Notes: generated from the sequence alone by a model not told the origin. A stretch of DNA of 39,460 bases from Vulcanimicrobiota bacterium (GCA_003136355.1 PLED01000002.1:40230-79689); one strand, 5' to 3'. Counted from the first letter of the stretch, positions 1 to 8,176 are shown. Numbers and translations are program-made.

Positions 1-1
1 G

Positions 2-496
2 AATCAAAACATTGATTATGTTCGCGCGGTCCATGCGGAGGCAGCCGCGATTATCGACGCTGCACGTTTTGGCGTGAATACTCTTGGCGCAGCAATGTAC
101 ACCACCACCTTTCCTTGCCACGAGTGCGCTCGACATATCGTTGCAGCAGGAATAGCAGAGGTCATCTACCTTGAGCCTTATCCAAAGAGCGGCATAAAAT
201 ATCTTTTCCATGACTCGATTGATGTCGATCCTACCGCAATTGACGACAAGCGTGTGGCTTTTCACACATTTGTGGGCGTGGCGCCGCCGCGCTATCTGGA
301 ATTCTTTACAGTAGGAACCCGTGACCGAAAAAATGACGAAGGCTATCTAGAAAAAGTCGACGTCAAGATTCAGCCTCCATCGCTACCTTACTACACACCC
401 ACTCCCAAACTGGCAATCGCAGCTGAAACGGCGCAGCTCGGGCTGTTTAGTGAATTCGTCGAACACTTACTTGCAGAAAGGCCAAACCACCAATGA
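2..496 (+). CDS. dcdV: Anti-phage dCTP deaminase, C-terminal part (cut by window edge)
   Basis: The open frame runs in from the left edge; the ORF track starts it too late, at an internal GTG, and so loses a zinc-ligand motif. Reading from base 2 gives VHAE (the HxE motif of cytidine/deoxycytidylate deaminases) followed by PCHEC (PCxxC), the two halves of the catalytic zinc site. The stretch after it (IYLEPYPKS, then HDSI, then FVGVAPPRY) resembles, from memory, the anti-phage dCTP deaminases DcdV/AvcD, which deplete dCTP during phage infection. In that family an N-terminal P-loop kinase-like domain precedes the deaminase; it would lie outside the window. The stop codon overlaps the start of the next small gene (ATGA). 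Deaminase fold is near certain; the anti-phage subfamily is likely. Confidence 0.8.
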   Translation, partial: NQNIDYVRAVHAEAAAIIDAARFGVNTLGAAMYTTTFPCHECARHIVAAGIAEVIYLEPYPKSGIKYLFHDSIDVDPTAIDDKRVAFHTFVGVAPPRYLEFFTVGTRDRKNDEGYLEKVDVKIQPPSLPYYTPTPKLAIAAETAQLGLFSEFVEHLLAERPNHQ

Positions 497-633
497 GCGA
501 TAGGAAACTGTTCAGGGACTTTGTCGAGCGCCAGAAACGCATCAGCGCCGGAATTCCGTCCTGGATGTTGGAAACGAAGTCGGCGCAAGCAACAGAGCAA
601 TCAACCAACGCAAAGAAAGGAAAGAACAAGTAG
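493..633 (+). CDS. Small charged protein coupled to the deaminase gene (46 aa)
   Basis: This 46-codon ORF is below the ORF-track cut-off in this frame. Its ATG overlaps the deaminase stop codon as ATGA, which suggests translational coupling. The product is short and basic, with an N-terminal amphipathic stretch (LFRDFVERQKR), a SAGIPSWML segment and a lysine-rich tail. No signal peptide or membrane helix is visible. I do not recognise the family. A decayed relative of the same protein lies about 100 bases downstream, so the sequence was once under selection. A role as an accessory or regulator of the deaminase is a guess from the overlap alone. Confidence 0.6.
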   Translation: MSDRKLFRDFVERQKRISAGIPSWMLETKSAQATEQSTNAKKGKNK

Positions 634-734
634 CGTCATAGTTCGTTATCCGCAACCATCTCGTACTGCGGCCAGGGGTTTAACGGCTCCCCGGACGTCT
701 CACTCAAAAGATCAGAATAAGCCAACCATATAAC

Positions 735-875
735 CGAAATCTGCTAATCGAGTTCGTAGAGCGCCAAAAAAGACTCAGCGCAGATCTTCCTTCATGGATG
801 TTCGATACGAGAGCTCCTCAAAACGAAGCCGAGAAAAACACGGGGCGCCGGAGAAAGCGCTATACCGCAAGTTGA
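735..875 (+). pseudogene. Decayed second copy of the small protein gene
   Basis: Frame 3 here encodes EFVERQKRLSADLPSWMFDT, matching DFVERQKRISAGIPSWMLET of the preceding gene almost residue for residue, and ends in a basic tail and a TGA at the same relative position. The frame is open back to a TAA at 681 but contains no ATG, GTG or TTG upstream of the conserved block, so it probably cannot be translated as a full copy. It looks like a tandem duplicate that lost its 5' end. Base-level similarity is also clear, with differences mostly in third codon positions, as in a copy that was under protein-level selection for some time. Confidence 0.6.
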
Positions 876-888
876 CGCTTCTCGAAAT

Positions 889-1473
889 TCAGCCGTTTTC
901 CGGAAGCCCCTCGATCGATTCTATCGCCCAGCCCCAAAAATCGTAATGCGAACCGTCGCTCTCCATCCGCAGTTGGCCCGTATCAGGATTGAGGCGGAGA
1001 ATTCCCACCAACTCGCGTTGATCCGTCAAACGGACTCTGGCGCGGCGACCCAGGTTTGCATTGATCTGGTCGAGTCGCAAGCCATAATTAGATCGAAAAC
1101 GCGGCAGCATCGCAGACGCCTTGAGATCGTCGGTGAGAAAGGGACTGGAGTTGACGGCTGTATCTAGGCTCGCAAACAATATCTCACCGCTCGCGCTTAT
1201 GAGTATCCCCGCGATATGAAGCACAACCCAAACCGCGCCAGCAAAAAATATGACGAAAATCGCGCTGACCGTTGTAAACGGATTCGGCGCCTGGCCGAAC
1301 GGCGAGCTATTGTAGTTGTTTGAGTTGTTCGCAAGTGAGAGGAACAGCAACCCGACGATAATCACCGCGGTCACCCAGCCCGCCGTTTTGCATGCACGCC
1401 CGAACGCGACGATCGTGCGCCCCACCAAATAGGCGTCTCTGTATCGTTGAACCATAGTGCCCGCTACATCCAT
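889..1473 (-). CDS. Two-helix membrane protein of unknown function
   Basis: The product (194 aa) has two hydrophobic segments near the middle (AVIIVGLLFLSLA and AIFVIFFAGAVWVVLHIAGI) joined by an Asn/Ser-rich loop. A soluble C-terminal half with a small beta-rich end (RVRLTDQRELVGILRL, MESDGSHYDFWGW) follows. The ORF track uses an upstream GTG; I prefer the internal ATG (MDVAGTMVQRY) because AAAGGG lies about 10 bases before it and the added N-terminus looks non-coding. I do not recognise a named family. It is read away from the small TM2 gene's 3' end, on the same strand, 120 bases downstream. Confidence 0.65.
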   Translation of the reverse strand: MDVAGTMVQRYRDAYLVGRTIVAFGRACKTAGWVTAVIIVGLLFLSLANNSNNYNSSPFGQAPNPFTTVSAIFVIFFAGAVWVVLHIAGILISASGEILFASLDTAVNSSPFLTDDLKASAMLPRFRSNYGLRLDQINANLGRRARVRLTDQRELVGILRLNPDTGQLRMESDGSHYDFWGWAIESIEGLPENG

Positions 1474-1595
1474 TGATGTTGAACCCTTTCTGTTCGTTGC
1501 GTTACCGGCCGGCCGGCATTTCACCGGCGACAGTCACCCATAGCGCCACTGGCATAAAGTGCACGCTACAGCCTTCGGCACCGAATCCCGCCCAG

Positions 1596-1856
1596 TTAGT
1601 TTTCAAAGTATAAGAATGCCGCAGTCGTCGGCGGCACGACGAACCACACGCATAACATCAAGAGATGGCCGAGTCCGAACGAGGCAAAGCCGATCATGAG
1701 CAGCATCCAAAAGACCATCCACCAGCCGATCAGCATGGCTATACCGACGCCATAGCGGCGTTGCATCACGTAGCCGATTCCGAGGAAGCCGAACCAACCG
1801 AACAGTTGAAGCAGCGCAGGTGCCAAAGGATTCCTGGGACTCTGTTGCTCTATCAT
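1596..1856 (-). CDS. TM2-domain small membrane protein
   Basis: The 86-residue product is almost entirely two or three hydrophobic helices. The pattern LFGWFGFLGIGYVMQRRYGVG, with a glycine-rich first helix and a short basic turn into the second helix, is like the TM2 domain (small helical hairpin proteins of unknown biochemical role). The preferred frame starts MIEQQSPRN; a shifted frame of similar length on the same strand (1603-1860) is arginine-rich and not membrane-like. The start overlaps by ATGA the end of a 65-codon open frame upstream (1853-2050) whose last 25 residues form one hydrophobic helix. I do not annotate that frame as a gene. Confidence 0.65.
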   Translation of the reverse strand: MIEQQSPRNPLAPALLQLFGWFGFLGIGYVMQRRYGVGIAMLIGWWMVFWMLLMIGFASFGLGHLLMLCVWFVVPPTTAAFLYFEN

Positions 1857-2263
1857 TCATTTCTCGTGGCCGCTGACAGGAGGAGTGCCACGGCTAATAA
1901 GAGAGAGCCCCGGGCCACATGAAGAAGCATACGCACCCCTTGAATGACGCTTAAGCCGACAGTTGGGGGTTCCTCGGCTTGCCGCAAAAACCTAGCGAAT
2001 GTAGCCGGAATCGGCCACTCCAACACGTTCACGAACGAGGGCGGGCTCAAAAAAGCAAAGCAAGGGCAGGCGTCGGCTTCTCACGTGACTGCGCGCCCTA
2101 AAAAATCCCTCAGAGAACTGAGCAGGAGCTGGACGTTACTAGCTCAGATAAGCTACGGCAAGAACGTAAGGCCTCGCCCGGAACGCACGTTCGATGGGGA
2201 CCTGATTCCGGCGATCCGGGCGCGTCGCGCGTTCGGCGCGAGGCAGAAGGGACAAGCACCGCG
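1857..2263. other. Intergenic stretch without a convincing gene
   Basis: About 400 bases hold only weak frames. The plus-strand ORF 1944-2285 has a compositionally random product with no start signal. The minus-strand frame 1853-2050 has a hydrophobic end and an ATGA overlap with the TM2 gene but no recognisable fold. A short hairpin (CTCAG-AGAA-CTGAG) is visible near 2110. I see no promoter or terminator I would defend. Confidence 0.4.
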
Positions 2264-2719
2264 ATGCATTCATGGCTTGATGTGATGGGCGGCTTAATCG
2301 TGCCGGTTCTGGTGGCGCTCCTCGTCTACGTCGCGGAGCGAACAGTCGAGCGGCGGACGATCACGCGAGCGATATTGGCCGAGATAGGAACATTGCTCGA
2401 GATCACCTCGGGTCATCACCGATGGTGGCGCAAGGTCCAGGGCGATCGCGAGAAGTTCCATGCGCTCATTCCGTTTTCAACGCCGATGTACGATGCGCAG
2501 ACATCGCACATCGGCATGCTCAAGGGCGGTCGCGTGGCCGATGTCGTCGCCTTCTACAGCTGGATCAAATTCCTCAACTCGCTGCAGCAAACAAGGACCG
2601 CATACACCGACCGCAACGATCCGGCCTTCGCGAAATCCTACGAGAGCGCTCTGTTCAAGTTCCTCAACAGGTTCAGCGCAAAATTTACAGACGCCGCCAA
2701 GCGCACGAGCCCTGATTGA
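2264..2719 (+). CDS. Single-pass membrane-anchored protein of unknown function
   Basis: The 151-residue product begins with one hydrophobic helix (VMGGLIVPVLVALLVYVAE) and continues as a soluble, mostly helical domain rich in aromatic and charged residues (GHHRWWRKVQGDREKFHALIPF, FYSWIKFLNSLQQ). This topology is common among small accessory proteins of defence and mobile regions, but I recognise no motif. Two other frames cover the same bases; this one has a natural residue composition, while the others are arginine/serine-rich shadows. The start ATG has AAGGGA about 12 bases upstream, a weak and slightly distant ribosome site. It stands alone, with no coupled neighbour. Confidence 0.55.
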   Translation: MHSWLDVMGGLIVPVLVALLVYVAERTVERRTITRAILAEIGTLLEITSGHHRWWRKVQGDREKFHALIPFSTPMYDAQTSHIGMLKGGRVADVVAFYSWIKFLNSLQQTRTAYTDRNDPAFAKSYESALFKFLNRFSAKFTDAAKRTSPD

Positions 2720-3012
2720 GAGTCCCGAGGCGTTCCATTGGATCGTGAAGCAAGCATCGTTTTTATGCGATAACTATGAAAGATAGAGTGGACCCCTTGC
2801 GCTACCATGAGAGGGTTCATATGCCATTAGCGCGACCAAAATGATCCGAAATTTAACTCGAAGCGGCCAGGCGCTAGATTGTTTTCCCAAACGGCAGGGC
2901 GTAATGTTAGGGAACGGGATGCGGCACCTTTTCGCCAGGCGAGTCTGGGACGAACCGCAGCCGTGATCTGCTCACTAGAGCAGGTCTTTAACAATGGGTG
3001 CTGGGTGAGACA
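2720..3012. other. Intergenic stretch before the lipoprotein gene
   Basis: Nearly 300 bases with no gene that I can support. The minus-strand ORF 2827-3189 is arginine/serine-rich and overlaps the lipoprotein signal peptide, so I treat it as a shadow. The promoter of the lipoprotein pair must lie here but no clear -35/-10 pair stands out. Confidence 0.4.
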
Positions 3013-4044
3013 ATGAGAAAAACTTTGTGCAGTTGCGCGGCGGTATTTGCCGTCGCGCTTTTGGCTATAACGCTCTCTGGTTGCGCGGGAAGCCCGAGTT
3101 CGATCGCCGGTTCGACTGGCGTTATTCCCGCTGGTAACAATTCGTCCACGGCTAGATCCGGAAGTCAAGCATCGAGTTCCGGAATTCACACGTTGGATTT
3201 AGCTCTTGGCGACAACACTTACGCGCAACATTCCGCAAGAGATTTGGATTCGTATGATGATTCGGAATGGTGGACTAACGGCGGAAGCTATGGCCTCGTT
3301 GGCGGCGACCCGACCAATACTTGCCGAACCAGAGTTTGCCCCCAATCAGTTATTTCGACGCCAATAGAAATCATTACGGGCGGCCAGCACAGCCGGGCCG
3401 TCGCCAATTGCGGGACGAGGGCGTGCGTCGGCACCAATGAGGGTCCTGGCAGCGATCTATTCTCAAATGGCCGCAGCAAGCCAGCTTCGAAAAATAGCGG
3501 CGTGCAGACAATGTCCCTCTCCTTCGGGCAGCCTCACATGGATATAACATGTTATTACCTTGAGGTGACCCCGGGTGTCATGGACCCAGCGCATGACACG
3601 CCACTCGGGTGCGATTATATTGATTTTGGCGGCAATGAGGTAACGGGGCCCGGTGGAGGTCCCGGCTTCGATCAGGGCGTGCACGGTGGTGTGGGCCTGC
3701 CTGGGTCCACATGCGGCGACAACACTTCGATGTCTATAGGCCAACAGTTTATCCCATACAATTCCAACCAAGTCATCACCGTTACGGGGATCAGCTCTGT
3801 TTGGTCAAATGGCACGCTGGTTGGCTGGATCTATAATGGCTCTGATGGTAATCGGTACGCTGGCACGAACCCTGTTGCGGAGCCTAGCCCAGTAGAACCA
3901 TGGAACGGTCCTTTGATGTCAAAATACTTTGGCTTCGGCGCGATCAATCCACCTCCGGATACGTCGATAGCGCAAATGGCGTCCGGACAGCAGCCAAGTG
4001 GCGGCGCCAAAGCGCTTAAATGCCATACGCGCACACAAGGGTAA
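3013..4044 (+). CDS. Large secreted lipoprotein, unknown function
   Basis: The 343-residue product starts with a basic N-terminus, a hydrophobic core and the lipobox LSGC, so it should be lipidated and exported. The mature part is rich in Gly, Ser, Asn and Thr and contains several cysteines (TCRTRVCPQ, NCGTRACVG, ITCYYLE, PLGCDYID), which may form disulphides outside the cytoplasm. The region around SIGQQFIPYNSNQVITVTG to GNRYAG near the C-terminus reappears in the next gene, so it looks like a small beta-domain. I choose the ATG at 3013 over the GTG at 2998 because GGTGAGACA precedes it and the signal peptide then has normal length. No enzyme motif is visible. Confidence 0.7.
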   Translation: MRKTLCSCAAVFAVALLAITLSGCAGSPSSIAGSTGVIPAGNNSSTARSGSQASSSGIHTLDLALGDNTYAQHSARDLDSYDDSEWWTNGGSYGLVGGDPTNTCRTRVCPQSVISTPIEIITGGQHSRAVANCGTRACVGTNEGPGSDLFSNGRSKPASKNSGVQTMSLSFGQPHMDITCYYLEVTPGVMDPAHDTPLGCDYIDFGGNEVTGPGGGPGFDQGVHGGVGLPGSTCGDNTSMSIGQQFIPYNSNQVITVTGISSVWSNGTLVGWIYNGSDGNRYAGTNPVAEPSPVEPWNGPLMSKYFGFGAINPPPDTSIAQMASGQQPSGGAKALKCHTRTQG

Positions 4045-4049
4045 CGGCC

Positions 4050-4418
4050 ATGATAACACCTCTTGTCTTGATGCTAGCAGTCACGGGGACACTTTCACCT
4101 TCGCCGAGGCTGCCCAGCAACTGCAATGGCGCGCCTTTGTCAATCGGTGCACGATTCATTCCGACGGGCGGCAAAACCGAAACCGTGAAGTCAGTCGCTA
4201 CGGTGAAGTACGGCCCGGATACAGTAGGCTTCTTATATCGCTCATCCGCGAATAAATTGTACGCCCAAGCTCGTTCGGGCATGTCACTTAACGATCAACG
4301 GCTAGCTGGCATTACCCGCCTCTTGCCCGATCACAAAACCGGGAAAGCGTACATTTACTCAGCAATCGTGCCGATAAGAGTCAATCCGTGGCGGGATCTA
4401 ATGGTAACAATCTGTTAA
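4050..4418 (+). CDS. Small secreted protein, paralogue of the lipoprotein's C-terminal domain
   Basis: The 122-residue product has a short hydrophobic signal sequence (MITPLVLMLAVTGTLS). Its body, SNCNGAPLSIGARFIP to VGFLYRSSANKLYAQ, lines up with CGDNTSMSIGQQFIP to VGWIYNGSDGNRYAG in the upstream lipoprotein. The preferred ATG lies five bases after the lipoprotein stop codon, with AAGGGTAA upstream; the ORF track's earlier ATG overlaps the neighbour and spoils the signal peptide. The two genes probably form one transcript ending at the terminator just downstream. Function unknown. Confidence 0.6.
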   Translation: MITPLVLMLAVTGTLSPSPRLPSNCNGAPLSIGARFIPTGGKTETVKSVATVKYGPDTVGFLYRSSANKLYAQARSGMSLNDQRLAGITRLLPDHKTGKAYIYSAIVPIRVNPWRDLMVTIC

Positions 4419-4444
4419 AGCGCTCAAGGTCTTCGATCTAAGGT

Positions 4445-4478
4445 AAAAGGGGGCTGCACACGGTGCGGCCTTTTTTTT
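4445..4478 (+). terminator. Rho-independent terminator
   Basis: GGGCTGCAC-ACG-GTGCGGCC forms a stem of about eight pairs (one G-T), followed directly by eight T residues. It sits 26 bases after the stop of the secreted-protein gene and closes the two-gene unit. Confidence 0.8.
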
Positions 4479-4554
4479 GCCGTGCTCTGCCCGGTTGGGT
4501 GTATGAGGCTCAGAAGATCGCTCATCAAATTCACGAACCTAGCCCGCGCGATCC

Positions 4555-5469
4555 TCAATAAAGCTTGCTTGCGAAAGCGCGATAGCCGGGGACCCAGCGT
4601 CCAATGGGAATCCTGACGCCGTCTATCCGCCAGCACGCGGCCCTTATGCCAGCGATTATCGCCCGGTTCTTGAGCGTCCCGTTTGCCATTAGGTGCGCGC
4701 GGCGGAAATACGCGCCCCTGACGGCGGTCCTGAGATCCGCCCGCTTGCGTCCTATGCCCCGAAGCAGCGCAGCAAGTTCGGACGCTGCGGCGTAGGCGGG
4801 ATCGATAGAGTACAGCTTCGCGCCCTTGAGAACTCTCGCACGCAGGACGCCCTCCGCGACCAAATCGGAAAAGCGATCCGACAGAATCCTCGACAATATC
4901 GTCAGGACATTCTGCACCTCGAACGAGTACGTTTCCCCGATCATCGCGACGAAGGCAAGTATGTCGGCTCGTGACCGCGTCCAAAAGAGATCGCGCGGCA
5001 GCTTCGCATGCACCGGTACATTCGGACGAGCGTACCGCCGCCGGCGCGGAGCGGATGCCGGCATCCCATAGTGCCCGCCCAAGACGCACAAGAGTTGGAT
5101 GAGATACCACTTCCCTTCTAAGCCGGGATTGATCTCGTACTGCCAGTTCCCGATCACCAGGCCCATGGCGCGCAAACGTTGGATGTCGTACTGGAACGCG
5201 GCGCCGCTCATCTCCAAGTACGCCCTAGCCTCACGACACTCGCACCGCGGGTTCATGGCTATGTACATCAGCAGTTTCGTGGCGGCCGGCCCGAACAGGA
5301 CAGGCCACTGGCGGCCAGAGGCTTTCGGCGGCGTGAGCCGGCAGCCGCGCGAATCCACCATCCGGCGCAGCGCGGCGACAGGTTTGCGTTTGCGCTTTCG
5401 GTTCATAAAGGTCCGCTTTATTTTGCGCGCCGGCAATACCGTTGGCAGCGGCTTTTTTCTGGCACCCAT
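4555..5469 (-). CDS. Tandem winged-helix DNA-binding protein
   Basis: The 304-residue product has a very basic N-terminus (RKIKRTFMNRKRKRKP) and two segments that look like winged helices. The first is about residues 60-110 (ATKLLMYIAMNPRCECREARAYLEMSGAAFQYDIQRLRAMGLV). The second is about 165-235 (SRADILAFVAMIGETYSFEVQNVLTILSRILSDRFSDLVAEGVL) and ends with ELAALLRGIGRKRADLR, a tail like those in ArsR-type regulators linked to nucleotidyltransferases. A regulator is the likely role; the target is unknown. The C-terminal 60 residues are unassigned. A promoter with a -10 box six bases before the ATG supports this start. Confidence 0.6.
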   Translation of the reverse strand: MGARKKPLPTVLPARKIKRTFMNRKRKRKPVAALRRMVDSRGCRLTPPKASGRQWPVLFGPAATKLLMYIAMNPRCECREARAYLEMSGAAFQYDIQRLRAMGLVIGNWQYEINPGLEGKWYLIQLLCVLGGHYGMPASAPRRRRYARPNVPVHAKLPRDLFWTRSRADILAFVAMIGETYSFEVQNVLTILSRILSDRFSDLVAEGVLRARVLKGAKLYSIDPAYAAASELAALLRGIGRKRADLRTAVRGAYFRRAHLMANGTLKNRAIIAGIRAACWRIDGVRIPIGRWVPGYRAFASKLY

Positions 5470-5475
5470 GCCACT

Positions 5476-5504
5476 AGGATACTCGTGAAATGTTCGTGAT
5501 GCAA
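5476..5504 (-). promoter_or_regulatory. Sigma-70-type promoter, apparently leaderless
   Basis: On the minus strand TTGCAT, a 17-base spacer and TATCCT lie directly upstream of the winged-helix gene. Only six bases separate the -10 box from the ATG, so the transcript would start at or next to the start codon and have no ribosome-binding site. Confidence 0.55.
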
Positions 5505-5667
5505 TTCATTGCGCATCAGCATGCTTGCGAAGATCCGGCGAAGTGGTGACTCTAACGCGCCTGATAAATCAGCTCGCGAAATCGCATGTTGTCAGCGTAA
5601 TCTGGGGGGTGAGACTTGCATCCGTCAGAGAGCAGCGCCAGGAACTCCGTGACCAGGTCAGGCCACC

Positions 5668-6846
5668 TTAAAGCGCGCGCAACGGCTCGTCAATCTGATT
5701 CGAAGACGTCGGCTCGAAAGCATGCAGAATATCGCGCGCGCTCAGATCGTCGGTCTGCAAGTAGTGAGCCGCATCACCTTCGGTCAGAGTACCCCTCCGC
5801 AGGAGCAATGAGAGTAGGTACAGGTATCGCGCAGGATAAGGAGGGAGCGATTCGGTTCGCCTGTCGATTCCGAGCGCGCGCTCCGCTTCGACCGGCCGCA
5901 GTCCTTTAGCCATCGCGTGATCATACGTGTTTCGCGGTATTCGCCCGAGCGACTCAAGGCGATTACACATCGCTTGAAAGGACACGTGGAATTGATCCGC
6001 CAGCAAAATTATGTGAGCAAGCGTCGTATGCTGCGCATGACCGGCAATCTTAGCGAACCGCCGCGAGACGCCACTCGCCGGCATCAAGAAATTTGTCGCA
6101 AATATCTCTGCGAATTGCTCTTGTCGGCTGCGGCTTCGGCGATTTTCTGTTACATAAGTTATCTCTGGATCGTAACGATTCGTTAGGTAATGGGCGTACT
6201 CATGTGCAAGCGTCCAGCGCTGCCTTCTCGGATCAGATTGTTGAACGTTGAACCCTATTAAAGGCAGATCGTTCGCGTACATGAAAATGCCTGCGATTTT
6301 CGCCGATTGCAACTCCCTTAACCCAAAGACGAGCATCCCAATGTCTTGTTCCAAAACCGCACGCAGATCGAGCAAGGGACCGTCTCCCAAACTCAGTCTC
6401 GCGCGTTCAGCAGCAGCAAGATCCTCCGCTGCGTGTTCTACGTCCGAAGCTTCTTCGATCGAAATCGCAATCACCGAGGGTTGCTGGAAACTCTTACCGG
6501 CAACATCTTGCATCAAGACATAGTAACGCGCGAAGTCGCTTAGCGCCTGAACAGCTCCTGCTGCGGTCTTGTCATCGCGTATCGGACTTCGGAACCTTAT
6601 CTCAGCCTGCGAATCGTATTTGGGCAGCATTGCTAGGTCGCGGACTCGAGTTTCCAATTCAGCGGCAATTGTTGTGAGCATCTCCGGGCCAGGCGACCGT
6701 TGGCCAGCCTCGAAGGCGATCAGTGTCGGTCTCGAAACTCCAACCCTTTTCGCAAGATCAGCCTGACTTAAGGAGCGGCGACGTCGGGCAGCGGCAATGT
6801 TCGGACCTATGACGCCAGGATTCAGCTCAAGGCCGTCAAGCGGCAT
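5668..6846 (-). CDS. XRE-family DNA-binding / ImmA-IrrE metallopeptidase
   Basis: The 392-residue product opens with a lambda-repressor-type helix-turn-helix (IAAARRRRSLSQADLAKRVGVSRPTLIAFEAGQRSP). It continues with a gluzincin-like ImmA/IrrE domain carrying the zinc site HEYAHYL and a downstream QEQFAEIFATNFLMP. In this family the peptidase usually cuts a partner repressor or toxin in response to a signal. Here it is the last gene of a coupled operon behind a QueC-like gene: its ATG lies inside the end of that gene, an 11-base overlap. The ORF track begins at a TTG two codons earlier; I prefer the ATG. The C-terminal 100 residues are unassigned. Confidence 0.85.
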   Translation of the reverse strand: MPLDGLELNPGVIGPNIAAARRRRSLSQADLAKRVGVSRPTLIAFEAGQRSPGPEMLTTIAAELETRVRDLAMLPKYDSQAEIRFRSPIRDDKTAAGAVQALSDFARYYVLMQDVAGKSFQQPSVIAISIEEASDVEHAAEDLAAAERARLSLGDGPLLDLRAVLEQDIGMLVFGLRELQSAKIAGIFMYANDLPLIGFNVQQSDPRRQRWTLAHEYAHYLTNRYDPEITYVTENRRSRSRQEQFAEIFATNFLMPASGVSRRFAKIAGHAQHTTLAHIILLADQFHVSFQAMCNRLESLGRIPRNTYDHAMAKGLRPVEAERALGIDRRTESLPPYPARYLYLLSLLLRRGTLTEGDAAHYLQTDDLSARDILHAFEPTSSNQIDEPLRAL

Positions 6847-8176
6847 GATCAAGCGGTCTCCACGTATTCAACTCGGCCACGTGCCGTCGAAGCAACTCAA
6901 GTGTCTGCAGTTGCAAGAACTCCCGATGATGCTGAATATCTTGTGATGCTCGAGCCGCCACTCTCAGGTCGTCGGAATGCGGGACTATCGCAATGCTCGA
7001 TTGGAGCCTGTTGAGGGCAAGCCACGGGTCCTCTGACCGCAGCGCCGCGTCGAGAAGCCCTGCATGGTAACGCAACAGAGCAGCATATTCCAACGCGTCG
7101 CCCTTCCTAGAAACATACGCATAGTGCGCATCAAAGGACTCTATGCGGGCACTCGCTATGGAAAGCTGCCGGATCCGACACGAACCACAAGTGCCGCAAT
7201 GGAACACGCGGCGTTTGGCTTGCCGATAGCCAGCATCGCAAGAAAACGTCTCTCTGACGAGAGCCAGGGCCGCTGGGGACAGACTCTTGAGCATTTCTCC
7301 CTTTGTGCGAAACCGGTTCGGGTAGCGGACCTCTATGGTGCGCCCGAAGAAAGCGCGCGAGATCTGATCCCATAATGGAAGATGCCCGGGCTGCAGCACC
7401 TGAGACGACATTCCCCCGTATTGCAAATCTGGAACGGGAAGATTCAGCAGTCCAAATCCATTCTCATAACATTCCACCGTATCGGATCCCAGTGCATGCG
7501 CCAGAGTCATGCCCATCGCGACCGCGAGAACCGTGCGAGATCTTTGAGTCTTTTCTTTGGCCTTGTTTCCGCGCTTGAGGCGCAAGCGGATCATGTAATG
7601 ATCGATCGCCGCGATCTCGCTTTCGCTGCCCAGTTCCATCATCGCGCTGATGCGCTTGCGTCTATGGCCGGATATCACCGATACCCAGGCCATACGTCGA
7701 GACTCCTGTAGCGCCGCATCAAGCCCGCACAGCGAATCAAGCCCATCGCTGAGCAAACCGACGGCTTCGACGGGCTCAGTCAGAGATAGGCTCTGCATCC
7801 TGTCGTGGTGATCGCCGGCGTCCCGCCATGGAACGGGAACCACCTCGACATCATCGTCCGTCAAAGCCAACAGCCACTGTCGCACAAGAGGGACGTTCCG
7901 ACGCCAGAGTTCAGGACTTCGCACAGGATAGCGCAGCACGAATGTACGCCCGAACCCGTTCATCGGACGCTTCACAAACCGGTCCAGCGCGTAGTAGGCG
8001 ACGCAGAGATCCAAGAGCTCAAAAAGAGTCGGATCGCTTGCCTCCGTCGTGAACGGGTGAAGTTGGCGCGCGTCGAATCTGGCTATTATTGAGGGCGAAC
8101 CGAAATCGTCGCGATCGACGTCGACCGCTATAAAGTGCCCGTCAAACCGAATGCGCCCGGCTACAGACGGATTCAT
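6836..8176 (-). CDS. QueC-like PP-loop protein, defence-type
   Basis: The 446-residue product has a PP-loop near residue 141 (LLSDGLDSL, the SGGxDS-type ATP-binding motif) and four spaced cysteines near 313-333 (C, then CGTCGSC). These match the C-x(n)-CxxCxxC zinc site of QueC, the 7-cyano-7-deazaguanine synthase. Between them RSRTVLAVAMG and ENGFGLLNLPVP resemble, from memory, the QueC-like proteins of defence loci such as QatC. It is far longer than housekeeping QueC (about 220-240 aa), has an extra N-terminal 130 residues and a C-terminal 90, and no other queuosine gene is adjacent; tgt, 20 kb away, is housekeeping. The second PP-loop position is Asp where Gly is usual. It overlaps both neighbours in the operon. 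Confidence 0.75.
   Translation of the reverse strand: MNPSVAGRIRFDGHFIAVDVDRDDFGSPSIIARFDARQLHPFTTEASDPTLFELLDLCVAYYALDRFVKRPMNGFGRTFVLRYPVRSPELWRRNVPLVRQWLLALTDDDVEVVPVPWRDAGDHHDRMQSLSLTEPVEAVGLLSDGLDSLCGLDAALQESRRMAWVSVISGHRRKRISAMMELGSESEIAAIDHYMIRLRLKRGNKAKEKTQRSRTVLAVAMGMTLAHALGSDTVECYENGFGLLNLPVPDLQYGGMSSQVLQPGHLPLWDQISRAFFGRTIEVRYPNRFRTKGEMLKSLSPAALALVRETFSCDAGYRQAKRRVFHCGTCGSCRIRQLSIASARIESFDAHYAYVSRKGDALEYAALLRYHAGLLDAALRSEDPWLALNRLQSSIAIVPHSDDLRVAARASQDIQHHREFLQLQTLELLRRHVAELNTWRPLDHAA

Noticed and set aside
1944-2285. 113-residue plus-strand ORF
   Set aside because: Residue composition is random, no ribosome site, and it overlaps the start of the membrane-anchored gene.
2780-2830. 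AGTGGACCCCTTG, like sequence seen near some insertion sequences
   Set aside because: No transposase frame, no matching inverted end, and the match is too short.
2827-3189. 120-residue minus-strand ORF over the lipoprotein start
   Set aside because: Ser/Arg-rich and antisense to a clear signal peptide with lipobox.
4424-5110. 228-residue minus-strand ORF
   Set aside because: Frame-shifted shadow of the tandem winged-helix gene on the same strand, with a low-complexity, Arg/Ser-rich product.
6836-8176. Assignment of this gene as housekeeping queC
   Set aside because: It is about twice the normal length, has extra domains at both ends, an altered PP-loop and sits between accessory genes, not queuosine genes.
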